Shown here piece after piece: positions 13,401-41,700 of a DNA stretch of 64,000 bases. Origin of the DNA: Argopecten irradians. Lineage: Eukaryota; Mollusca; Bivalvia; Pectinida; Pectinidae. A model generated the notes under the pieces. It had not been told where the DNA came from. It saw only the letters and a program-made list of their open reading frames with translations, and did not search any database. Location: NCBI RefSeq assembly GCF_041381155.1, contig NC_091134.1:39143338-39207337 (forward strand). The letters are read 5' to 3'. Both the position numbers and the translations under genes were made by a program. Positions within the stretch are counted from its first letter, which is position 1; the number at the start of each line of letters is the position of its first letter.

Positions 13401-14581
13401 AGATACCGACGACTCCAACTATCCACTGGAATTAAGACAAAGGAAGACACTCAATTCGCCTGTAATCATCGGTAAGCTTTCTAAGATATTCCTTAGTTTG
13501 TTCTGTGTTCTCCATTTATCAAATGAAATTACGGCAATGGAAATGTTAAAAGTTGTCACATTTGTTGAATGCAGTAGAATCTTGATAATCGATATAATTT
13601 CTTTGGTTTATGAAGAGGGCACTGACAAAAGTTTTACGGGAATTCATAACTATATTGTAAGTTGACATAATTCTTCTGAAATAATATGGAATTTATAAAA
13701 CCCGACCAGTAACGTGAAATATCGGTATCACAAAGAATCCCACTATATCTAAGTAGTGTTCCTTTTGGATAAGTTTGTTAGTACATAGTACTGTATTTGC
13801 AAGCTCATTATTAACATTTGTTTTGCGGTTGGTCCAATGATATATTTATGGCTGTAACTCGTCTTATAGTTGTCTTATATAGTTTGTTCAGAGATCCAGC
13901 TAAGGCAAAAACTTGTGAATAATTTGTATCTCAGCTAGCTCAGTGTCGATCTTAATAGAACATATTTTTCATTCAACTCTCTGTCTGGAACTTATTGCTT
14001 TATGATTTCATATTGGGTTCAAATATCGAAGGTAATTGTGATTTTTTGTTTTTCCGGTTGTCTTTCTTTATTCTGTCAATGTTCATTCTAAGCATGATTT
14101 TAGTTTGCAGCTTGAACTGTTACTGGGGTTCATTTTGAATATCAATATTATTTCGCAGCTGGTTCAGATGCCGGCGTTCATTTTGAATTATAATTCTATT
14201 TTTACAGCTGGTTCAGTTGTCGGAGTTCTTTGTATCACCCTAATCGTCGTCGTGCTTATCTTGGTAAGAGTTCGTCACATTCGAAAGAAGCGTCAGCGAA
14301 GTGGTCAACGACGACAACAACAACAGTCCTCGACAACACCTTCTGACATATACAGCATATATACCACAGAACCACCACCTTACGAAATCGCCGCCAAACA
14401 TAAGCTCCCTAAGTACACTAAGTACAGTGTGTCAGACAACCCTCCGGAATATGACGAAATCACCCAAGATGCATTCGACAATCCCTCGTACTCTTCGACG
14501 GAGGAAGTCGCTGGCTCGTCAGAGGGCATGCGCAATCAGAGTGGAGAAACGACCGCTGGCAAACGCATGACCAATGTTTGA
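4443..14581 (+). CDS. Gene A: EMI-EGF-WAP-VWC-HYR single-pass membrane protein (unnamed family)
   Basis: Predicted type I membrane protein of 660 aa from 12 exons: 4443-4525, 5687-5872, 7167-7279, 8416-8508, 8867-8968, 9446-9550, 10893-11231, 11483-11500, 11873-12127, 12550-12795, 13403-13471, 14208-14581. All have GT/AG borders and phases agree throughout. The start is the first ATG of a signal-peptide exon with a VSRFFLVAVFLSPVYG core. Modules: signal peptide 1-20; EMI-like Cys-rich 35-127; EGF 128-158, 159-192, 193-227; WAP about 233-277 (with the CC pair); VWC about 280-340; divergent HYR-like 347-431; canonical HYR 432-513; short stalk; TM about 540-558; a basic juxtamembrane run; tail with PPPY and PPEY (PPxY, WW-domain ligands) plus several tyrosines. 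Exon 7 ends CCPNT where gene B has CCPVC, so the last VWC cysteine is missing there; the following microexon encodes NKPCP and may replace it. Exon 2's frame is the only open one and fits both phases, but its EMI assignment is weak. Same plan as gene B. Ligand and role unknown; receptor or adhesion function is inferred. Confidence 0.84.
5922..5993 (+). repeat. Dispersed repeat fragment in gene A intron 2
   Basis: About 72 bp closely similar to the reverse complement of 36350-36419. Both contain GGGACAAGGAAGTAATTCCA and an ATTGTCAAATTTCGAGGC-like segment. It immediately follows exon 2, so a naive reading frame runs from the exon into it. Family unknown; it is a fragment of some interspersed element. 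Confidence 0.6.
6261..6315 (+). repeat. Dispersed repeat, copy 1 (gene A intron 2)
   Basis: Shares TTTGGGATATCGGTATTTAG and flanking bases with 7841-7897 in the next intron, same orientation. About 55 bp of clear similarity. No ends or target duplications identified. Confidence 0.55.
7841..7897 (+). repeat. Dispersed repeat, copy 2 (gene A intron 3)
   Basis: Direct-orientation partner of 6261-6315. The two differ at several positions, so they are separate old insertions or an old local duplication. Confidence 0.55.
9727..9933. repeat. Palindromic repeat with short TACCGTA ends (gene A intron 6)
   Basis: Begins TACCGTA and ends TACGGTA in inverted orientation. Internally it has an inverted pair, GAATATTTTCGCG and CGCGAAAATAT. 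This fits a small non-autonomous DNA element, but the terminal match is short and no target duplication is obvious. Related TTCGCG-containing sequence occurs near 6.5 kb and 22.4 kb. Confidence 0.4.
10531..10640 (+). repeat. tRNA-derived SINE head (gene A intron 6)
   Basis: An A-box-like GGGCTAAGTGG (about 10535-10545) and a B-box-like AGTTCGATCC (10601-10610) are spaced like the internal RNA polymerase III promoter of a tRNA-derived SINE. There is no cloverleaf good enough for a functional tRNA. A run of 13 C lies at 10709-10721, just downstream. Confidence 0.5.
12290..12475 (+). repeat. SINE-like element with A-rich tail (gene A intron 9)
   Basis: Contains TGACCGCTGGTCAGTGG, then a segment reading CTTCGGCTTTCCTCC, then CTGTTAATTGGATGTTTAAC, and ends in an A-rich CAAACAAAACAAAACC tail. 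This order resembles the body and tail of common molluscan tRNA-derived SINEs as I remember them. The head is degenerate. Assignment is from memory, not a search. Confidence 0.45.
13294..13352. repeat. Hairpin-forming repeat (gene A intron 10)
   Basis: CTCGAAAATAAGCC near the left end is the exact reverse complement of GGCTTATTTTCGAG near the right end. A further diverged copy of the same motif precedes it (near 13268). Likely the remnant of a small foldback element just before exon 11. Confidence 0.5.
14108..14230 (+). repeat. Triplicated 3' splice-site segment before gene A exon 12
   Basis: Three units, 48 and 49 bases apart, each contain a cAG followed by CTGGTTCAG or CTTGAACTG, with similar bases (GTTCATTTTGAAT) after the first two. 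Only the third acceptor (exon start 14208) keeps the frame into the transmembrane exon. The two upstream acceptors, entered in phase 1, hit stops quickly. Confidence 0.6.
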
Positions 14582-14773
14582 TAACGTTGTTGTGTAAAAT
14601 TATTTGTGTGTACATAGATGCTTTCAATACACAGACACATGCACGAACAACGTGTAATATAATCATATCATGATTATTAATCTTTTAGACTATCATTTAA
14701 ATGATTTGCAATATGAAATTAACCTCCATGCGTTCGAAAAGATAATCTTCCGTAGGAATTATTGGAATTATGG

Positions 14774-14779
14774 AATAAA
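14774..14779 (+). promoter_or_regulatory. Candidate poly(A) signal of gene A
   Basis: AATAAA, 193 bases after the gene A stop codon, followed by GTGTGTAC-like sequence. It is the first canonical signal downstream on this strand that I noticed. Confidence 0.45.
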
Positions 14780-16131
14780 TGTGTGTACAAAAATATATAT
14801 GTTGATGAAGTTAAATTTGACCGTTTTTACTATTAAGTTCATGATACACTGTAGCGATGATAATGTATCACTCTCAAATGTACGCGAAATACAAAATTCC
14901 CACATGGTGCTGTAACGGATTCTTAATAAGATATCTAGTAAACAGACAAAGTTATTAGCGGAGTCATCATCAATATTCATTCAAAACGCGTTACTACGGT
15001 AATACGTTTACTTTTTAAATAAGTTAATTTATAATATTTGTAATTACATGTATTTGATGATATTTTCCGGATTTGAAGTATAATCGGCAAAGTTTACAGT
15101 CACATTTTACGTGAGGTTAGTGTATTGGTGATTAATGAAATTGGTCATATTTTTTCTGTGTTCATTTATGTTGTAATTGATGTTTGACATATTAAATATG
15201 CGCACATCTACTCATTGTCTGTTTATTATTCATTTGATCGAGATTTACCATCATGGAGAATTCTTTTTATCGATATTATATTCATTTAAGAGGGGAAAAA
15301 AAGAAAAAAAATCCATTTATCGACATATGAACTAAAATTTTACATTCTATATAAATTGGTGATAAAATAAGAAAACGAAAAATCTGTATCATATACACAA
15401 CTTTATTACTGCAATGTTCCCTAAATGTACAGTATATAAATGACAATAACAGAATACTCAATGTAGCTCTTTTGGTTTTTGATAATAATATTAGTTAAAC
15501 AAATATTTTTTTCTAGTTTGAAGAATTTCTCTAATCAACAAATTAATAAATTGAACAATGCAATCACGTAAGAAAACAAAATGATATTATGTTAACATGA
15601 GAAAAACAACATCTAACACTCATACATAAAATAACTAACTAAAGATACAAAATAACGTGTTATTTAATATGGCATCTACTATAACAATTGTAAGCTTTTT
15701 GGGATCAATATATTTTTGGTAAAAACGTCAGTATAAAATCTAATTAGTGAATTTGCAGATGAATTAATATTTTTATATAAATGTTCTTAGTTTTCTTCTG
15801 AATAATGTATCTTATTGTACAAATAGCGATCAAAGAGAATTAACTGCATACGTAATTCTTTACAATTACCTATGAACGTCTTCGATAGTTTCCTGGAATA
15901 TGGTTATCCTTGCCTTCTGTTTTGGACAGAACGTTGGTTGGTAATAGATATGATAAATATGGTGAAATTTAATATTAATTATTAGGTAATAGGTTACTCT
16001 TTTACTCAGAATATTATCATCGTTATCACAGTACGGATCGAATATATAACATATGGGAACGAGGATTACATAGATATAGCGCATACTTCGTTTTCTTAAA
16101 ACTTATCAATGGTACAAAGTTATATTACGAC

Positions 16132-16137
16132 TTTATT
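16132..16137 (-). promoter_or_regulatory. Candidate poly(A) signal of gene B
   Basis: AATAAA on the minus strand, about 123 bases after the gene B stop codon (16260-16262). Confidence 0.45.
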
Positions 16138-16259
16138 ATCAATCTGAACAAAATTTTCTGATTATACATTAATGTGTATCTATATTATATATACAAGTAT
16201 GCAGCAAAGCGATCACTGTTTGAGAAAGCAATGTCCGTTCCATTGCATACGACGGATAT

Positions 16260-34727
<18,468 letters not shown>

Positions 34728-34740
34728 GTTTACCCGAGGA

Positions 34741-34756
34741 CGGTACAGCTGTACCG
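34741..34756. promoter_or_regulatory. Perfect 16-bp palindrome in gene B 5' UTR
   Basis: CGGTACAGCTGTACCG equals its own reverse complement and centres on the E-box CAGCTG. It lies 14-29 bases upstream of the gene B start codon, between the candidate TATA box and the ATG. It could bind a symmetric factor in DNA or form a hairpin in the 5' UTR. Confidence 0.5.
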
Positions 34757-34763
34757 AGTATTG

Positions 34764-34775
34764 TATACCTGTCTG
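34764..34775 (-). promoter_or_regulatory. Promoter motif shared with gene A
   Basis: CAGACAGGTATA on the minus strand, 37-48 bases before the gene B start codon. The identical 12-mer lies about 90-103 bases before the gene A start. CAGAC is also the core of a SMAD-binding element, but a single core proves little. Confidence 0.45.
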
Positions 34776-34790
34776 GTCCCCAACACTCTC

Positions 34791-34798
34791 TATATATA
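34791..34798 (-). promoter_or_regulatory. Candidate TATA box of gene B
   Basis: TATATATA on the minus strand, about 64 bases upstream of the start codon at 34727. This would place transcription start near 34762 and give a short 5' UTR containing the palindrome. Confidence 0.5.
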
Positions 34799-36349
34799 TG
34801 TACGCAAATGTGTGTATCAGCCTTGTTATGTTTTTGTTCATTCGTAGACATGCGCAAAGCTGTTTCACCTGAAAAGGTAGCTGAGCTTTAAAGTTCTATT
34901 GTGTATCGGCCAAACTTAAGACGAGAGAAGATTGAAATGAGCCTATGTGTATCAAACAGTTGATTTATACCGGGTTCACTATCTCGATAATGTTTTTTTT
35001 ATTAAACCACCGATCTACGGCGGTGCTTTGATCAGTGTGTAGAAGTAATACCACCGTATGTTGTTGTATTCCTCCTTATTAACAGCCGGGTTGTGTGGTA
35101 AGTTCTAGGGGTAGGTTTTGTGAGTATGCAGTATGCAGTGATGAACATTTTAATAAGATCTGGTAGGGAATTCCTTACCGGCAATAAAGGATATGTGATG
35201 AAATTAAAATATGCTACAACATACACAAGGGCAGGGACATGTGAACTAATCTGTCAATACGGGTAATACCCACCAAATTCCTCTGAATAAAAAAGATGTA
35301 TCTATTCCATTATGCAACGATCTGCTATTTGACACTGGTTAAGAATCACGTACCATTTTCGATATTACAAGATATCCACGGGTTTTTAAAAAGTATGCAG
35401 ATGTTCAAACTCAATACAGAACCTTTTCACTGATGAAGGTGCCTATACGCTCATTACGTTCCTGAAATTCTCAAAACAGTTAGTCTTAAGAGTTCTAACA
35501 TACATGTCATCTATATATTCGTTCATTTACGAGAATTTAACACATAGGCCTACCGAAATATTTACCAAACTATAAATTAAAGGAAATGGTTTAAACTCAA
35601 ACTTCTTCAAATGCAAAACATCGAGACACCCTTCAAAGTGCCAATCGCTATTGTAAATATACGTCTTAACAACCATATCGCAACAGATCGCATACAACCC
35701 GTGTGCATGCACGAAGCACGTGTGTGACAAACTCATCAATTGAAACACAATAAGAACACTAGGCGCGCGACTTGATGTTCAAATCGCAGTGCCAACAACA
35801 CGACATATCGTTCATATAAAATAGTGCTTCGATTCAGACGGTAAACGAATTGTAAAAGGGTGTCCTAACTTTGCAAAGATCAAAATATTTGCGGAGTTAT
35901 GTTGCAACAGCTGTTGATTCTTGAATTATATTGTAAATGCATTGAAATATTTGTCAGGAAATTGCGTATGCCAAATGTATTTGTGTAAGTTGTTTTCGGA
36001 TAACTTTCATTATTATTTGACTAAATACAAAGGCATTGAATAACGTTATTACGACAAAATTGTTTTGCAATCATCTCAGAGAGTGAATACCAGCACGTCT
36101 TTATTTTTCTGTTTGACAATGTCCAAAGCTAAAATGACAATATCGTTATCCAGTCATCGCTCATATTTTAGCGTTCTGCCGAACAGCATGGATACATTTG
36201 TGTAGATCCGGCTTTCGGCTGCCACTTGCCGAAGGGTATATTGCGCTCCATTGTGCTATATAGTTTAATATTTTTAGTTTATTACTTTGTCCCGCATTAC
36301 TGTTCGTATCCTATTATGTAATCGTGTTCGTTTTGTATGTCTTGATAAA

Positions 36350-36419
36350 GGGGCAGATCGCCTCGAAATTTGACAATTTTGTTTTGTCCATAAGGTTGGA
36401 ATTACTTCCTTGTCCCATA
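36350..36419 (-). repeat. Dispersed repeat fragment, partner of 5922-5993
   Basis: The reverse complement matches the gene A intron 2 copy over about 70 bp with scattered differences. It shows this is an interspersed family and not part of either gene. Confidence 0.6.
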
Positions 36420-37068
36420 TCCACAACCTATTCAAATGTACAAATGTATAATTCAACAAATCATCCCACGCCACGGTCTCAATTTCCAGGAAAACGGAGA
36501 AACGTATCCATAAGGAGTGAGTCTAGTCGACACTAGATAAAGATAAAAATTCTGAATACATATGCTTGTACGTTGTACTTACATTAGCGATTTAGTGTAG
36601 CCAATGATTTCTCAGTCTTAACAAGTGGTCTATTGGCCTGAATGGTCACTTGAGACATACAATACCTGTCGCTGGTTATTCCTCTCAATACAGATAACAT
36701 ATTAGAGCATTGCCTCTCATTGAACGGGACAATTCTTCAATTACTGACCCAATAACATGGTCTGTGTATAATTGTCATGAAAAAGATGTTGCTGAAGAGT
36801 TCATCAAGTGTAGCCCCAATGTCCTCGATAACTTTGCTAAGGACATTAACTTCCCAGTGTTTACTGCTGACTCAGGATCGTGGTCAAGCTCCTCTTGATA
36901 ATTGTGGAGTAGACACCACTTGTATCACATTAGTTTACAACACTAATCTGCACGGACAACAATTACCTGGTAATGTCACTTCGTCTTTCTTTCCGCCATG
37001 ATGTGAAAAAACAGGTATTTTTCACAATAACCTATCAACTTCAATCAACAAGCATTGCAGTCCCCTCG

Positions 37069-37121
37069 TCTTATTTGACCAATTTGTTATTAAGAAGTTT
37101 CTTAAATAAGACAAATTGGTC
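37069..37121. repeat. Interlocked inverted repeats
   Basis: GTCTTATTT and GACCAATTTGT are followed by their inverses AAATAAGAC and ACAAATTGGTC in the order X-Y-X'-Y'. The right part reads as a rotated inverse of the left, so this looks like an inverted minisatellite unit rather than a simple hairpin. Confidence 0.45.
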
Positions 37122-38777
37122 GGTATCATTGAATATCTGAACAGATCCTTTACTCTGTAATCCATCATCTGCTACTGGTGCATTATTTTGAGCCATTGCT
37201 TCTTAGTTATTCAGGATTTGAATTTTGAAAAGTGATTCAACTCATTGCTTCCCATCTCATTGAAAACAAGCCTTTCACTTAAGTACATGTATACAATTGG
37301 TCTTGTACCCATAAGAATTTGTTTCAAGATTATTTTATCACTTCACATTTCAATGCCCTCAAACATTATATATTTGAAGGCTTTCAAGGTTGAGGTCCTG
37401 GTATCAGCCTTCAAAGATATATACAAGAACGTAGCATATTGATGCCTATGACTTTTCAAGTAAGCTAAGGCCACGACCATTCCTCTGAACAAACGTGTCT
37501 TTCACCCTCGTATGCTACTTTCTCCAATGATGATCCTTGACCTTTAGGTTACCATGATCAAGAGAAAGTCCTTTAATTGTTTTAATTTTACATCGTGACC
37601 ACAGGTAATGGTCACCGATTCAATACAATATGGTAGCAGCTATTCATCCCATTCAAGATGCCAGCATTTACATTTCTGTCCTGTCATATGTCAAAGTGTA
37701 ATGCATTTTTATTTCATTGACCCTATCCTTGAACCATGGATTTCTATTTGTGTTTGTAGCAGTGCAATTAACACATCTGTTAGTAAACAACAAAGAAACT
37801 GTCTTACCAAAATACATTTTACATGTAATAATGATTAAAAAAACAATGAATAAGTCATATAAAAATGCATAAATCACATAAAATCATACTTAGCAACAAG
37901 GAACAATAAATAATTCATGATGTGCATTTGAGCACTGAGTTTTATCCTTGTGTGTGGATTGTAACAGGACATTGTAGCTCTAAGCACTGTGTATAAACCA
38001 GATAAATCCAACACTATTAAACCTCTCATTGCTATAATTAGGTATAATTGATTTTATGAATAATGGGAAAACTGGAAATGAGTTTTATATTATATTTCCA
38101 TAAGAAATCACCATGTCTGTCTATACACAAATATTAAAGAGTTTCTTTTTATAGCTTTACCAATCATCTTCAACAATTAACTTATATTGCACTTGAGTAA
38201 ACAGGAGTGACCAATTACTGTTGGGCTTTGCTGGAGTCATGCATGAAACTAATTTTATGTATTAATACAGATACTCATCAGAATTTGACAAATAGTTTTC
38301 TAGACTCACCTTTAAAGCGTCATTACTTCATGACACAATTCAGAATAAACCATTTCTGTGCATGTGAATCACTGATCCTGCTTTTACTTTTATATTAAAA
38401 GGATATGTTCAAATCTTAATTTCACTAACACAAGAGCTGCAGTTTGTTTTTTACAATTCATCTATCTGTTCAATAGGTACTATCTGATGTAGTGAAGTCA
38501 GGGATGGTAAATGTTCACTGGATTGTTCAATTATCAATACCTTCACTGCTCTTGTAGGAGTATATGTATAATATAGTCTGATTTTTTATATCTTTACAGC
38601 TACAGTTTAGCAGTAGGAAAGATACTCAATACTTCAACTGAGTATACATGAACCAGGCCTTATCAACTAAATTTGGTAACCTTTCTTAGGATACAAATAT
38701 TTATGACTGTAATGAACAAGGTACATGATAGAAGTCCAAACCAAAGACTATTATTTGTCTCTGGATAAAAATACTGC

Positions 38778-41700
38778 TTATTGCTGAAGTGTGCGAGGTG
38801 AAAAAACATGAACTAGTTCGTCCCAACCACAATCAGCAATCTGTCCTGGGACATGGAGGTTGAAGTCAAGGCCGTACACAAACTCAGTGTGGTGTTCTAT
38901 CACTTCCATGGCAGCAGGAGAGGTCATATTCCATATCCTGTATAACGGAAGATATAGGTAGATCTATTACACCAGGCTTATGATTTACACATAATATTTC
39001 TCTAAGAGTAATGATGTGGCTTAGATAATCAGTAGATGCAATCTGCAAGAGTTACATGAATTCAATAAAATTCTGCAAGTAAAAAATACTGTTTTCCATA
39101 CTGATTTCATAGACAGCAATCACTTATTATGCCAACACTTCAGCTTTAAAGCATTTTTAAAATATACTCCTGGGTTGACAAAAAATAATACTTCTACAAT
39201 CAATTCACTTACTCAAAGCTTTATCAAAAGAATCAAGATGACTTTTGTTTAAAGGCCCACTACCTTTCCGAAATGGCTTTTAATTTTTAAAATGGGAATA
39301 TAAAACAAGATCAATAATTTTGTAGAGTCTTAAAAATTATTAACTTACCGTTAATACTACATTTATCATCACCTTCTGAACGATTTGATTAAAATAAATA
39401 AAATGTTTATTTTCATAACGTGGGTCGTATTATGTTTCCCGCCGTCGTCCTAAATACCGCGCGGTAGTTGACTATCACTGCGCTAGACGGCAAAACAGCG
39501 AATTGACTCTCCACTGTTTTCATTCATATATTACGCAGGAAATCTTGCATATGTTTGGTGTCGTGACCTTATTTTCGGTCATCGGTATGCATTTTCTGAT
39601 GTTATTAATATTTTTAAGAAACCTTTTTATTATGCTCCGGAAAGGTAATGGGCCTTTAAACTTAAAGCAAGATTTCAAAAATTCTTTTCATACCTTAGCT
39701 TTAATATTGATCACATTAGAACTCACCTTGTTGTGAAATCATAAGAAGAAGAAGCAAGAATGTTACCAGCGTGAGGAGATGCCTGTAAACAGTAAGGATT
39801 ATTATAATACTTTCTGTGTATCAAGAATATTCATAAAACTCCAAATATTGTACAATTAATTGCACATTTCATTCATTTTATGATTAGACTGCTGGCCACC
39901 ATCTCTGAAGAAGATGTCATGAATTTCTCAGCTGAAACTTAAATCGAACATAAAATGTTGTTAACAAAAATAATCCAGTCAAATTTCAATGATATTTTTT
40001 TATATTCTATTTTTAAAATGGTGGTAAGCCTATTTTATGACATAAAGTCAAAAGGAAAACTTATTTCAATTTTATATTGTGGAAACAGAAGAAAAAAGAC
40101 CCGATCATACTACTATTATACTTCTCATACACAACAAGTATGAGCCACAGATAAATCCTATCCTACATTATGTACCTTTACTCTCCTCACTGCCAGTTTG
40201 TGACCTACAAGTTGGTTGAGTGGTGTTTGAGGATTTCGGATGTCCCATACTCTTATAGTACCATCCACAGATCCAGAAAACATTATATTCTGTAGGAAAA
40301 TAAGTAATGTCAATATCAAATATTCAGTATATATATATATATACAATGCTGTCCTATGGACAGTATTAAGTTAAGAAAAAGTACAAAATGTTGATGGTTG
40401 TTACATTATATTACTATCTTACAGAATTTTAAAACAAATTATGTAGAATAAGAAAGAAATCCAACCATAGTTGCATGTGTAAGTGATTTACATGAATTCT
40501 TATTAGTCATTGGGGCTTTTAATGGGCCCATTAAATGTTATTCCGTCTTTGCATATTACAGAGTTAGCTCCCTTGCGGGTAGATATTGATTGTTACGTCA
40601 TTACTTTGTGAGCGCAATTCACGTCGTTTTCTCCGAAACGTATGATGTTATGCTCGCAAACACGTTCGGAATATCCTGGTGATATTTACAGCAATCACAA
40701 CTGAGGACCTCTTTTATTTAAATATTGTAATTTGCATACCTGGTCATATTTACACCAATCACAATTGAGGACCTACGTTCATTTAAATATTGTAATTTGC
40801 TTACCTGGTCATATTTACACCAATCACAACTGAGGACTTCTCCTTCGTGAGCAGGAACGACAGTCTGAGCAAATTGTGGTTTACGGACATCCCATACACA
40901 CAGTGTTTGGTCGCCTATAAAAGGAAACACACATCAGCATTCAACTGATATAGGGGAAACAACTCCAGTAAAGTCAAGTTATATCATTATATTTCAAAGT
41001 TCACTGTTTTGACAGCCCACCTTCCTAAATAAATGCACATGCAAAGACAAGACATTCTATGAAATATTTTTTGGTAATTGAAATGCTTCCCAAAAGCAGT
41101 TTTAGAAGAAAGATTTTTTTCAGGATTTTTAACCAAAAAGGATACAAATCAAGAGGCCCAGAGGGCCTGTATCACTCACCTGGTTTGTAATGCCAACCAA
41201 TGTTCTGAATACAGGATCATTGTTTCTTTTCTCAAGGAATTTAAAGATTTACCTCTAAATTCCCTGTTGGGCCTGACTTTTTCTGCTCCAGGGGGTCAGA
41301 GCCAAAATTTATACAAACTCTGTTTCCATTCCCGTGAGGAGGTTCCAGACCAAATATGGTTACAATCCATGCAGAACATATAGGACTATATAGTAGCAAT
41401 TTAAAGGAGTTAATTCTATTTTCCTATGGGTCCCCTCCCCTCCAGCCCCGAGGGGTTACTCCAACAATGTTAGAGGTATAGCACGACGAGACACTTATGA
41501 TCATTACGTCGTGTCTCGGTATTGCACATCAGAAGTTTCTCAATATCGAGATCTAATATAACTGGATTACCGAGGGGTCAGAGCCAAAATTTATAAAAAC
41601 TCCTTCAAGGATGTTTCTGGCCAAATTTGGTTACAATCCATGCAGAACTCTATGACTATTAGCGATTTAAAGGATTTACCTCTATGTCGCCTATTGGGCC

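Larger units (their letters stand above)
14582..16259. other. Tail-to-tail interval between genes A and B
   Basis: Holds the two 3' UTRs and about 1.3 kb of AT-rich DNA between candidate poly(A) signals at 14774 (+) and 16137 (-). I see no coding sequence or recognisable element. Confidence 0.6.
34800..38777. other. Intergenic region between gene B and PEX7
   Basis: About 4 kb between the gene B promoter (transcribed leftward) and the PEX7 3' end. It contains PEX7 3' UTR sequence on the right, one dispersed repeat (36350-36419) and an inverted-repeat cluster (37069-37121). Open frames here are short and show no recognisable domain. Confidence 0.6.

Noticed and set aside
39503-39736. 77-aa hydrophobic open frame near PEX7 exon 8
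   Set aside because: Mostly inside the TTAA MITE and overlapping the element's inverted end.
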